Assembly: GCA_026991065.1 (NCBI GenBank)
Contig: JALXCG010000245.1
Span: forward strand, 1-7,014
Length of the DNA: 7,014 nt
Reading direction: 5' to 3'
DNA from: JALXCG01 sp026991065 [NCBI: Gemmatimonadota bacterium]
GTDB lineage: Bacteria > GCA-2686955
Shown here: one piece after another, positions 1 to 5,847 of the stretch
How positions within the stretch are numbered: position 1 is the first letter of the stretch
Layout of the letters: each line of letters begins with the position of its first letter
Made by a program: the position numbers and the translations under genes
Notes under the pieces: generated by a model
Told to the model about the DNA's origin: nothing
The model's input: the letters and a program-made list of their open reading frames with translations, nothing else
Databases searched by the model: none

Positions 1-57
1 GTGCTGGTGGGGCGGCGTTTCGGCGATGTGGAGGTGGGCGCGGCGGATCCTGTTTGA
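1..57 (+). CDS. Possible 3' end of an upstream gene (partial, unidentified)
   Basis: Frame 1 is open from the window edge to a TGA at 55-57. It gives 18 residues ending FGDVEVGAADPV, with G or C in most third codon positions, as in the real genes downstream. The fragment is too short to identify. In related gene orders an isoprenoid kinase (ispE) or similar gene often precedes prs, but nothing here proves that. The other two forward frames are also open at the edge, and one of them runs to about 146, so this is only the most natural reading. Confidence 0.25.
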   Translation: MLVGRRFGDVEVGAADPV

Positions 58-203
58 CTTTTGTGGTGGTGGCGGTCAGACTACGCCTTTCTATTCGGCG
101 TTCGATGCGCGAGAAGCGCGTGGTCGGACGGCTCGAAAATGTGTAATGCCCGCTCTGTTGCGTGCCGGTCCCCTGGATGGCGGCAATGGAGTTGACGATT
201 CGG

Positions 204-228
204 GGGCGCCACCGAGCTGGTGGTGTCC
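204..228 (+). promoter_or_regulatory. Stable stem-loop in the apparent prs leader
   Basis: GGGCGCCACC (204-213) pairs with GGTGGTGTCC (219-228) over 10 bp, including two G-U wobbles, closing a 5-nt loop GAGCT. It lies 36 nt upstream of the terminator-like hairpin. No T-run follows, so it is not itself a terminator. It could be a leader-RNA element or part of the 3' end of an upstream transcript. No known riboswitch class was recognised. Confidence 0.4.
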
Positions 229-263
229 GAGATGGTGATCCGCTGCCCGGCGGGTGCCTTTCC

Positions 264-310
264 CCCGTTCCGGCGATCCCGAGCAGGTGGTGCTCTGGAC
301 GGGCTTTTTT
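264..310 (+). terminator. Intrinsic terminator or attenuator just before prs
   Basis: CCCGT (264-268) pairs with ACGGG (299-303), and CC (270-271) with GG (297-298) across a single-T bulge. The apical stem is GAGCA (281-285) / TGCTC (291-295) with loop GGTGG. An alternative register pairs TCC (277-279) with GGA (297-299). Six T residues follow at 305-310. Only 18 nt separate the T-run from the prs ATG, which leaves no room for an ordinary promoter, so transcripts reaching prs must apparently read through it. It may be either the end of the preceding transcript or a regulated attenuator. Confidence 0.6.
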
Positions 311-328
311 GTTTGGGTTCGACTCGGC

Positions 329-1264
329 ATGTCAAGGCGACTACAGGTCCTCTCCGGAACGGCGAATCTACCGCTGGCGGAAGCGATTTGCGCCCATCTT
401 GGAAGCCCGCTGGGGCAGATGGAGCACAAGCGCTTCGCTGACGGAGAGGCGTTTGTGCGCATTCACGAGAACATTCGTGGAACGGATGTTTTTGTTCTGC
501 AGTCGACCAATCAGCCGGACTCCAATCTGATCGAGCTGCTGCTCATGCTGGATGCGGCGCGGCGCGCGTCGGCGGATCGGATCACGGCGGTGATCCCCTA
601 TTTCGGCTACGCGCGGCAGGACCGCAAGGATCGCCCGCGGGTGGCGTTGACCGCCAAGCTGATCGCCAATCTGATCGTTGCCGCGGGGGCGGACCGGGTG
701 CTGACGATGGATCTGCACGCGGATCAGATTCAGGGCTTTTTCGATATTCCGGTGGACCATCTTTATGCCGGGCCGATTGCGGTGAAGCATTTTCGGAAGA
801 TGGGGTTGGACAATCCGATGGTGGTCTCGCCCGACATGGGTGGGGTGAAGATGGCGCGCTGGTTCGCGCGGCGGTTGGCGAACGCGGTGGAGATGGCGGT
901 GATCGATAAGCGCCGGCCGCATCCCAATGAGATGGAAGTGATGAACATCATCGGTGATGTGAGCGGCCGCAACTGCATCATCGTCGACGACATGATCGAC
1001 ACCGGCAATACCACGGTGCGCGGCGCGGAGGCGCTGCTCGCCGCCGGGGCCACCAGCGTCCACGCTTCCTGCACCCACGCGGTGTTGAGCGGCCGGGCGG
1101 TCGAACTGATCAGCGAGTCGGCGATTCAGTCGACCCTGATCACCGACACGATACGCCATTCGATTAGCTCCACCCGGTTCAAGACGGAGTCGGTGGCGCC
1201 GTTGATCGCCGATGCGATCATGCGGATTCATCGCTCCGAGTCAATTTCCATACTGTTTCGTTGA
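329..1264 (+). CDS. prs: Ribose-phosphate pyrophosphokinase (PRPP synthetase)
   Basis: This cytoplasmic enzyme transfers the diphosphate of ATP to ribose 5-phosphate to make PRPP for purine, pyrimidine, histidine, tryptophan and NAD synthesis. The 311-residue product matches the usual class I length. Visible motifs are the ATP-binding flexible loop RQDRKDRPR (96-104), the metal-binding DLHADQIQGFF (128-138, His130), the catalytic-loop segment DKRRPHPNEMEVMNIIGD (193-210, Lys194) and the PRPP-binding loop VDDMIDTGNTT (219-229). The family-typical SISILF lies near the C terminus. ATG 329 was chosen because MSRRLQVLSGTANLPLAEAI aligns with the family N terminus. The longer frame back to 254 would be translated through the terminator. 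The ribosome-binding site is poor: no clear AGGAG precedes the ATG. The gene is flanked by terminator-like structures on both sides, so it may be largely a separate transcription unit. Confidence 0.97.
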   Translation: MSRRLQVLSGTANLPLAEAICAHLGSPLGQMEHKRFADGEAFVRIHENIRGTDVFVLQSTNQPDSNLIELLLMLDAARRASADRITAVIPYFGYARQDRKDRPRVALTAKLIANLIVAAGADRVLTMDLHADQIQGFFDIPVDHLYAGPIAVKHFRKMGLDNPMVVSPDMGGVKMARWFARRLANAVEMAVIDKRRPHPNEMEVMNIIGDVSGRNCIIVDDMIDTGNTTVRGAEALLAAGATSVHASCTHAVLSGRAVELISESAIQSTLITDTIRHSISSTRFKTESVAPLIADAIMRIHRSESISILFR

Positions 1265-1270
1265 TTAGCG

Positions 1271-1301
1271 CCGGTGGCGATGGCGCCGCCGGGGTTTTTT
1301 T
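1271..1301 (+). terminator. Rho-independent terminator after prs
   Basis: CCGGTGGC (1271-1278) pairs with GCCGCCGG (1285-1292) over 8 bp with one G-U wobble, around a 6-nt loop. A run of seven T follows at 1295-1301. It lies 6 nt after the prs stop and has the classical form of a GC-rich stem plus U-tract. It separates prs from the rplY-pth group. Confidence 0.85.
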
Positions 1302-1412
1302 CATAAGGATCCGAGCTGCTGAGCAGTGCGTGCCGGCTCTGCCCGCGAGGCGGGAGTCACGGGGTGCGCGGTGGCGGGCGGTTGGGATCAAACCGAAGGA
1401 ATCGATAGATCC
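1302..1412 (+). promoter_or_regulatory. rplY leader region
   Basis: This 111-nt spacer follows the prs terminator and should hold the rplY promoter, but no strong consensus is visible. CATAAG at 1302-1307 is a weak -10 without a good -35. A small hairpin CTGC/GCAG (1316-1319/1323-1326) and a 5-bp stem CCCGC/GCGGG (1342-1346/1350-1354, loop GAG) are present. GAAGGA at 1395-1400 is the probable ribosome-binding site, 12 nt before the ATG. Confidence 0.35.
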
Positions 1413-2048
1413 ATGGATAAGCTGACCCTGGTCGCCGTGCCGCGACCGGAACGGAAGAAGCAAGCAGCAAAGCGAGTTCGACGCGAAGGACGCATTCCGG
1501 CGGTGGTCTACGGCGGCAACGCGCCACCGATCCCGGTTTCGGTGGACGCTCGCGCGCTGCACGCCGGCCTGCACACGGATCGCGGCGCGAACGCAATCTT
1601 TGATCTGCAGATCGAGGGCGGCGATGCCTGTGACGTGATCGCCCGTGAAGTGCACCGCGATCCACTCAGCGGAACCTATGTGCATGTGGACCTGATTCGT
1701 GTTCACGAGGGGCAGCTTCTGCTCTGCCGGGTGCCGCTGGAGTTCACCGGCACGCCGCGCGGCGTGCGGGTTGATGGCGGTGTGTTGGAGAAATACCGCA
1801 TGGAGGTCGAGCTGGAGTGCTCGCCGATCGATGCCCCCGACCTGATCAAGGTGGATATCTCCGATCTCGGGATCGGCCACGCGGTGCATGTGGCGGACCT
1901 CGACGTCGGCGGCTTGAAGCTGGTGACCGAGGGGCGTGCCCCGGTCGCCGCGGTGCATCCGCCACGGGTTCGTACCGCGGAAGAGGAGGCGGAACTTGCG
2001 GCAGCCGCCGAGGCGGAAGGTGCCGATGAGGAAAGCCCTGAGGAGTGA
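1413..2048 (+). CDS. rplY: 50S ribosomal protein L25, long (Ctc/TL5) form
   Basis: L25 binds 5S rRNA in the central protuberance of the large ribosomal subunit. The 211-residue product is the long, general-stress (Ctc) or Thermus TL5 type. The N-terminal 5S rRNA-binding beta-barrel (about 1-92) contains RREGRIPAVVYGG (23-35) and runs into the HVDLIRV signature (91-97). A C-terminal domain (about 98-185) contains DGGVLEKYRMEVELECSP (121-138) and VDISDLGIGHAV (147-158). The last 20 or so residues are an Ala/Glu-rich acidic tail. ATG 1413 is preferred over the upstream frame start at 1326 because MDKLTLVAVPRPE fits the family N terminus and has GAAGGA upstream. The stop codon overlaps the pth start, indicating co-transcription and translational coupling. 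Confidence 0.95.
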   Translation: MDKLTLVAVPRPERKKQAAKRVRREGRIPAVVYGGNAPPIPVSVDARALHAGLHTDRGANAIFDLQIEGGDACDVIAREVHRDPLSGTYVHVDLIRVHEGQLLLCRVPLEFTGTPRGVRVDGGVLEKYRMEVELECSPIDAPDLIKVDISDLGIGHAVHVADLDVGGLKLVTEGRAPVAAVHPPRVRTAEEEAELAAAAEAEGADEESPEE

Positions 2049-2626
2049 GTTACCCGCCTGGCGGCCCTCGACGTTGGTTGGTAGTGGGGCTGGGAAATCC
2101 CGGCGCCCGCTACGCAGAGACTCGACACAATGCGGGTTTTCAGGTGGTGGACCGGGCTGCGCGGGCGCTGGGCGCTACGTGGCAATCCGGTTCCGGACCC
2201 TGGATGGAGGCCCGCGCGCGCCGCGACGGCGTGGTTCATTTTCTGCAGAAGCCTTTGACCTTCATGAACATGAGTGGTGAAGCCGTGGACCTGTTCCGGG
2301 TCCAGTTGGGGCTTGCACCGGAGCAGTTGTTGATTGTCTGCGATGACCTGGACCTGCCTTTGGGAACCATTCGGATTCGCCGGGGCGGCGGGCATGGTGG
2401 ACAGAAGGGACTGCGCTCAGTTCTGGAGTTCCTGGGCACGCAGCAGGTTGCGCGAATGAGATTGGGCATTGGCCCCAAGACGGGGGATGCCGTGGATTTT
2501 GTGCTTGCGCCTTTTACTGATGAAGAGCAGGCGGCCGCGGCAGAGACGTTTTCCCGGGCGGCCGACGCTCTCATCGAGCTGATGGGCGCAAGCCTGGATC
2601 AGGTAATGAACCGCTATAACCAGTAG
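2045..2626 (+). CDS. pth: Peptidyl-tRNA hydrolase
   Basis: Pth cleaves the ester bond of peptidyl-tRNAs dropped by stalled ribosomes, recycling tRNA. The 193-residue product has the normal length. Family motifs are VGLGNPG (14-20, Asn18), TRHNAGF (26-32, catalytic His28), the FMNMSG segment (73-78, Asn75) and DDLDLPLG (100-107, Asp100). These correspond to Asn10, His20, Asn68 and Asp93 of the E. coli enzyme. [11 protein letters not shown] (115-125) has Gln-Lys where the family usually has His-Asn, so Lys121 replaces the Asn114 equivalent. The GTG start overlaps the rplY stop by 4 nt (GTGA). GAGGAAAG at 2028-2035 inside rplY is a plausible Shine-Dalgarno sequence. A later in-frame TTG or GTG near VVGLGNPG is possible but less well supported. 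Pairing with rplY is common across bacteria and fits translation-quality functions. Confidence 0.96.
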   Translation: MSYPPGGPRRWLVVGLGNPGARYAETRHNAGFQVVDRAARALGATWQSGSGPWMEARARRDGVVHFLQKPLTFMNMSGEAVDLFRVQLGLAPEQLLIVCDDLDLPLGTIRIRRGGGHGGQKGLRSVLEFLGTQQVARMRLGIGPKTGDAVDFVLAPFTDEEQAAAAETFSRAADALIELMGASLDQVMNRYNQ

Positions 2627-2653
2627 ATTCTGGCGCTCAGAACCGCAGTTGTG

Positions 2654-2709
2654 ACCCGCTGGGAGCGGGTGGACCGGTGCTGGCGCAATTCTCGCCGCAG
2701 GGCGAAGAA
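2654..2709 (+). promoter_or_regulatory. Two stem-loops in the pth-hppA gap
   Basis: ACCCGCT (2654-2660) pairs perfectly with AGCGGGT (2664-2670) around a GGG loop. TTCTCGCC (2689-2696) pairs with GGCGAAGAA (2701-2709) around a GCAG loop, with one bulged A. Neither has a T-run, so they are not good intrinsic terminators. They may be RNA processing or stability elements, or part of an hppA leader. No convincing promoter was seen in the 128-nt gap. Confidence 0.4.
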
Positions 2710-2741
2710 AGAGCTTGCGGGCAGATGCTCGCGCAGCGACT

Positions 2742-2752
2742 GAGGAGTCCTC
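2742..2752 (+). promoter_or_regulatory. hppA ribosome-binding site within a small inverted repeat
   Basis: GAGGAG at 2742-2747 is a good Shine-Dalgarno sequence 7 nt before ATG 2755. It fixes the hppA start there rather than at the upstream in-frame ATGs at 2677 or 2725. GAGG (2742-2745) can pair with CCTC (2749-2752) around a 3-nt loop, which could partly mask the site, though a 4-bp stem is weak. Confidence 0.5.
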
Positions 2753-2754
2753 GA

Positions 2755-4785
2755 ATGAACTCGTTGTTATACTTGGTGCCGCTGGCCGGTGCTTTGGCAC
2801 TGCTTTATGCGTTTATGCGATCAGCTGCGATTACCAAGGCCGATCCCGGAAATGAGAAGATGCGAGAGATCGGAGGGCACATCAAAGAGGGAGCGATGGC
2901 CTTCCTTTTCCGGGAGTACAGGGTGCTGGCGATCTTCGTGATCGTGGTGATGGTGCTGATGGTCCTGGCTTATGCCGGGAGCACCGAGAGCCACTCGTTG
3001 GTGGGACTCTCCTTTGTCACGGGCGCGATCTGTTCGGCTCTGGCCGGTTATTTCGGCATGCGGGTGGCGACTACCGCGAATGTACGCACCGCGAATGCAG
3101 CTCGCAAGGGGCTGCCCGGAGCGCTCGAGATCGCCTTTGGCGGTGGTGCCGTGATGGGAATGAGCGTGGTGGGGCTGGCGGTGGTCGGCCTGTCGCTGCT
3201 CTTCATCATCTACACGCGCTTCTTTGACGCGGTCGGCATCGGTGCCGAGATGGACCGGGCCCTGGCGGTACTTTCCGGCTTCAGCCTTGGCGCTTCCTCG
3301 ATCGCGCTCTTTGCGCGTGTCGGTGGTGGCATCTATACCAAGGCGGCGGATGTCGGCGCGGACCTGGTGGGCAAGGTGGAAGCGGGGATTCCGGAAGATG
3401 ATCCACGCAATCCGGCGGTGATTGCAGACAATGTGGGCGACAACGTGGGTGATGTCGCCGGCATGGGCGCCGATCTTTTCGAGTCCTTTGTTGGGGCGAT
3501 TGTCGGGGCGATGGTCCTGGGCGCTTTGCAGAGCGTGGCGCATGTCGTCCTGCCGCTCTACATCGCCGCGGCCGGAATTGTGGTTTCGATCATCGGTACC
3601 TTCTTCGTCCGCACGAAGGAGGGTGGGAACCCGCAGGCGGCGCTCAACATCGGCACTTTCGGGGCGGCCGGAATCATGGTCGTGGTCACCCTCTTCCTCT
3701 GTCGGACGCTGCCTTCCGAGCAGAGTCTCGGGGTCTTTCTGGCGACCACCATCGGTCTGTTGGCCGGGGTGGCAATCGGTATGATCACTGAGTACTACAC
3801 GGCGGAAGGCAAGGGTCCGGTGCGCACAATCGCCGAGAAATCGACGACGGGTGCGGCAACCAACATCATTGCCGGCCTGGGGCTGGGGATGCGCTCGGTA
3901 GCGGCTCCCGTGGTGGTCCTCGGTGTGGCGATTCTGCTCGCCTACAATTTCGGCGGTGGTCTCTACGGAATCGCCATGGCGGCGATTGGGATGCTCTCCA
4001 CGACCGGAATCCAGTTGGCGGTGGATGCTTACGGTCCGGTGGCCGACAACGCCGGCGGTATCGCGGAGATGGCGGGGCTGCCGAAAGATGTGCGCGAGCG
4101 CACCGACAAGTTGGATGCGGTGGGAAACACGACCGCGGCGATTGGTAAGGGATTCGCGATCGGTTCCGCAGCCCTCACCGCGCTGGCGCTGTTCTCGGCG
4201 TTCCAGCAGCAAGCCAATGTCGGGGCGATCGATCTGGCCCAGCCGAAGATCATGGTCGGGGTCATGCTCGGTGCCATGGTCCCGTTCCTTTTTAGTTCCT
4301 TCGCCATGGAAGCGGTGGGGCGTGCGGCGAATCAGATGATCGAAGAGGTTCGCCGCCAGTTCCGCGAGATTCCCGGTTTGCTCGAAGGCAAGGCGAAGGC
4401 GGACTACAAGACTTGCGTGGATATTTCCACGGCAGCGGCTATTAAGGAGATGGTGGTTCCGGGGTTGCTCGCGGTCATCATTCCGGTAGCGGTTGGTTTC
4501 TACGATCCGCGCATGCTCGCCGGCGTGCTCGCGGGCGTAACGGCGACTGGCGTGCTCATGGCGCTCTTTATGGCGAATGCCGGTGGGGCCTGGGACAACG
4601 CCAAGAAACACATTGAAGGCGGCCATTTCGGCGGCAAGGGATCGGATACGCACAAGGCCGCGGTTGTCGGCGATACGGTGGGTGATCCCTTCAAAGACAC
4701 GGCCGGCCCAGCCCTCAACATTCTGATCAAACTGATGAGCGTTGTTTCGCTCGTGATCGCACCCCTGATCGCACTTGGTGCGTGA
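2755..4785 (+). CDS. hppA: Membrane-bound ion-pumping pyrophosphatase (K+-dependent type)
   Basis: This polytopic cytoplasmic-membrane pump couples pyrophosphate hydrolysis to export of Na+ and/or H+. The 676-residue product has the usual bacterial length and about 16 expected membrane helices, the first being hydrophobic from residue 3 to about 20. Active-site motifs are [16 protein letters not shown] (194-209), IPEDDPRNP (212-220), DNVGDNVGD (225-233), DNAKK (614-618) and [14 protein letters not shown] (639-652). GNTTAA (457-462) has Ala461 where K+-independent enzymes have Lys, indicating K+-dependence. ADLFES (239-244) places the gate Glu243 at the position found in Na+-pumping enzymes, although some K+-dependent H+ pumps share it. 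ATG 2755 is chosen for its GAGGAG site and the hydrophobic N terminus. The gene sits between pth and rpsF, 22 nt before rpsF, and probably shares a transcript with it. Confidence 0.97.
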   Translation: MNSLLYLVPLAGALALLYAFMRSAAITKADPGNEKMREIGGHIKEGAMAFLFREYRVLAIFVIVVMVLMVLAYAGSTESHSLVGLSFVTGAICSALAGYFGMRVATTANVRTANAARKGLPGALEIAFGGGAVMGMSVVGLAVVGLSLLFIIYTRFFDAVGIGAEMDRALAVLSGFSLGASSIALFARVGGGIYTKAADVGADLVGKVEAGIPEDDPRNPAVIADNVGDNVGDVAGMGADLFESFVGAIVGAMVLGALQSVAHVVLPLYIAAAGIVVSIIGTFFVRTKEGGNPQAALNIGTFGAAGIMVVVTLFLCRTLPSEQSLGVFLATTIGLLAGVAIGMITEYYTAEGKGPVRTIAEKSTTGAATNIIAGLGLGMRSVAAPVVVLGVAILLAYNFGGGLYGIAMAAIGMLSTTGIQLAVDAYGPVADNAGGIAEMAGLPKDVRERTDKLDAVGNTTAAIGKGFAIGSAALTALALFSAFQQQANVGAIDLAQPKIMVGVMLGAMVPFLFSSFAMEAVGRAANQMIEEVRRQFREIPGLLEGKAKADYKTCVDISTAAAIKEMVVPGLLAVIIPVAVGFYDPRMLAGVLAGVTATGVLMALFMANAGGAWDNAKKHIEGGHFGGKGSDTHKAAVVGDTVGDPFKDTAGPALNILIKLMSVVSLVIAPLIALGA

Positions 4786-4790
4786 TACAG

Positions 4791-4798
4791 GGAAGGAG
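4791..4798 (+). promoter_or_regulatory. rpsF ribosome-binding site (supports a TTG start)
   Basis: GGAAGGAG lies 5 nt after the hppA stop and 9 nt before TTG 4808. It is the only strong Shine-Dalgarno match near the S6 N terminus. It argues against the upstream TTG (4775) or GTG (4778) that overlap hppA, since the site would then lie inside the coding region. Confidence 0.65.
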
Positions 4799-4807
4799 AA
4801 GAGCGCG

Positions 4808-5341
4808 TTGTTGACCAATAAGTATGAAATGGTCGTGATTATCGATGCCGGTCTGGAAGACACGGCGATTGAGCAGGAGATCGACTGGTTGCTGGAGTAT
4901 ATGACTCAGCACGAGGCCGAGATTGAGACTGTGGATCGCTGGGGCCGGCGCCGACTTGCCTACAACATCAAGAAGAAGAGCGAAGGCTTCTACGCAGTGG
5001 TGCGTTTTACCGCCAAGCGAACGATGATCGCGGATATGGAGAGCGAGATTCGTCTGCGCGAAGCTTTTCTGCGGGATCTGGTGGTGTTGCGGACTCCGGC
5101 CGCCGACAAGGCCTACGAAGAGGCCGCAATCGAAGCCGAGCGTCGTGCCGAGCAGGCAAGGTTGCGCCAGGAGGAGGCCGCTGAATCTGCTGCCGAAGAG
5201 GAGAGTGGTGCCGCGGCACCCGGCACGGAGGCGCCGCCGAGCGACACTCCGGCCGAGGTGGCTGAACCGGTTGCCGCAAAGACAGAGGCCGATCCTGAAT
5301 CGGCGGCGGATGAGGATTCCGTGGCGACAACGACTGAATAG
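4808..5341 (+). CDS. rpsF: 30S ribosomal protein S6 with long acidic tail
   Basis: S6 binds the central domain of 16S rRNA as a heterodimer with S18 in the small-subunit platform. The core (about 1-97) shows the family pattern: [10 protein letters not shown] (4-13), the [21 protein letters not shown] segment (42-62) and [12 protein letters not shown] (84-95). After residue 98 there is a coiled-coil-like Glu/Ala/Arg stretch (to about 126), then a low-complexity Ala/Glu/Pro tail to 177. That makes the protein about 75-80 residues longer than a typical 95-100-residue S6. No ATG lies at the expected start. TTG 4808 fits the 9-nt spacing from GGAAGGAG, and the adjacent TTG 4811 is an alternative one codon later. 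An internal ATG at 4829 would delete the first beta-strand residues. It lies immediately behind hppA and ahead of its partner rpsR. Confidence 0.94.
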   Translation: MLTNKYEMVVIIDAGLEDTAIEQEIDWLLEYMTQHEAEIETVDRWGRRRLAYNIKKKSEGFYAVVRFTAKRTMIADMESEIRLREAFLRDLVVLRTPAADKAYEEAAIEAERRAEQARLRQEEAAESAAEEESGAAAPGTEAPPSDTPAEVAEPVAAKTEADPESAADEDSVATTTE

Positions 5342-5342
5342 C

Positions 5343-5392
5343 GTGCTCCGCGACGGAGTGCAATTGTTTTGCTGGGCGGGCCCGGATGGGCC
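5343..5392 (+). promoter_or_regulatory. Hairpins between rpsF and rpsR, the first weakly terminator-like
   Basis: GTGCTCCG (5343-5350) pairs with CGGAGTGC (5354-5361) over 8 bp with two G-U pairs and a CGA loop, followed by AATTGTTTT (5362-5370). A second stem GGCCC/GGGCC (5379-5383/5388-5392) follows with loop GGAT. The interrupted T-run makes the first at most a weak terminator. It could instead set S6:S18 stoichiometry or bind the S6:S18 complex. That last idea is inference, as the known S6:S18 leader motif usually lies upstream of rpsF. Confidence 0.35.
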
Positions 5393-5416
5393 GGTCCGGA
5401 ACAGAGGAGTAGATCC

Positions 5417-5644
5417 ATGGCAAGAGAGCCACGGCGCCGGGAGTGTTATTTCAGCGCCAATCAGATCGACTATATCGACTACAAGAATGTCAAACTGCTG
5501 AAGCGGTTCATCAGTGAACGGGGCAAGATTCTGCCGCGGCGGACCACCGGCACGAGCGCCAAGCATCACCGGGCGTTGACCCGGGCGATCAAGCGCGCGC
5601 GCTATCTGGCGCTTCTGCCCTATGTGGCGGAGATGTCGGCCTAG
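5417..5644 (+). CDS. rpsR: 30S ribosomal protein S18
   Basis: S18 dimerises with S6 on the platform of the 30S subunit. The 75-residue product is of normal length and nearly canonical: [19 protein letters not shown] (6-24), [16 protein letters not shown] (27-42) and the basic segment [20 protein letters not shown] (44-63). Only one Cys is present (Cys10, in CYFS where some S18 proteins have CxxC), so it is not a zinc-ribbon version. GAGGAG at 5404-5409 lies 7 nt before the ATG. No ssb or priB gene separates it from rpsF, unlike the Bacillus and E. coli arrangements. Confidence 0.97.
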   Translation: MAREPRRRECYFSANQIDYIDYKNVKLLKRFISERGKILPRRTTGTSAKHHRALTRAIKRARYLALLPYVAEMSA

Positions 5645-5650
5645 GCGTGT

Positions 5651-5787
5651 TGCTGCGGGCCGTTGGTCCGCAATGACCGGAGCCATTGCAGCGGTAGGGC
5701 GCCACGGCGCCATGGGCTGAATGGCCCGCGCTTGCTGGATCGGTACCCAGCCGAGTGCATGACTGACTCGTGCCGAGTGGCTGGGTA
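5651..5787 (+). other. Structured intercistronic region: three consecutive stem-loops
   Basis: The 203-nt gap between rpsR and the next gene has no protein-like frame but three stems. SL1: GCGGGCC (5655-5661) with GGTCCGC (5665-5671), loop GTT. SL2: GCCATT-CAGC (5682-5692, bulged G5688) with GCTGAATGGC (5716-5725), a 10-bp stem enclosing an inner GGCGC/GCGCC hairpin (5698-5702/5707-5711) with loop CACG. SL3: TACCCAGCC (5744-5752) with GGCTGGGTA (5779-5787), 9 bp with no mismatch, enclosing CGAGT and ACTCG repeats. No T-run follows any of them. It matches no RNA family I recognise. It may be a leader of the downstream gene, an RNA-processing site, or a small RNA. Confidence 0.5.
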
Positions 5788-5847
5788 GCTGAAAGCTGGG
5801 AGATCGATGCGGTTGCTGGCACAATCCCGAGGCGACAGGTGGCGGGC

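Larger units (their letters stand above)
58..328 (+). other. Gene-free, hairpin-rich region upstream of prs
   Basis: No frame in this 271-nt stretch gives a convincing protein. It contains inverted repeats at 105-110/116-121 (a 6-bp stem with loop GAGAA, one G-U pair), enclosed by TTCGA 101-105 / TCGAA 133-137, as well as the strong stem at 204-228 and the terminator-like structure at 264-310. No good -35/-10 pair was found. TTGACT at 54-59 and TTGACG at 192-197 lack a matching -10 at the right distance. The region is best read as an intergenic spacer plus the untranslated leader of prs. Confidence 0.5.

Noticed and set aside
254-328. N-terminal extension of prs from an upstream in-frame start
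   Set aside because: It would be translated through the terminator hairpin and T-run, and it does not resemble PRPP synthetase N termini.
26-335. Short open frames on both strands upstream of prs
   Set aside because: They are rich in Trp, Arg, Cys or Pro, lack ribosome sites and family motifs, and cross the strong hairpins.
311-345. tRNA-like T-loop (GGTTCGACTC) near the prs start
   Set aside because: No acceptor, D-arm or anticodon stems can be built around it, and it overlaps the prs start region.
368-1231. 287-codon minus-strand open frame opposite prs
   Set aside because: It is His/Arg-rich shadow sequence; the plus-strand PRPP synthetase is unambiguous.
2677-2754. Upstream in-frame start for hppA
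   Set aside because: The extra 26 residues are polar and unlike the family N terminus. ATG 2755 has GAGGAG at good spacing.
2821-4863. 680-codon open frame on the minus strand opposite hppA
   Set aside because: Its translation is dominated by His, Arg, Asp and Gly with no family motif or membrane pattern, while the plus strand encodes an unmistakable pyrophosphatase. It is a shadow of GC-rich codon usage.
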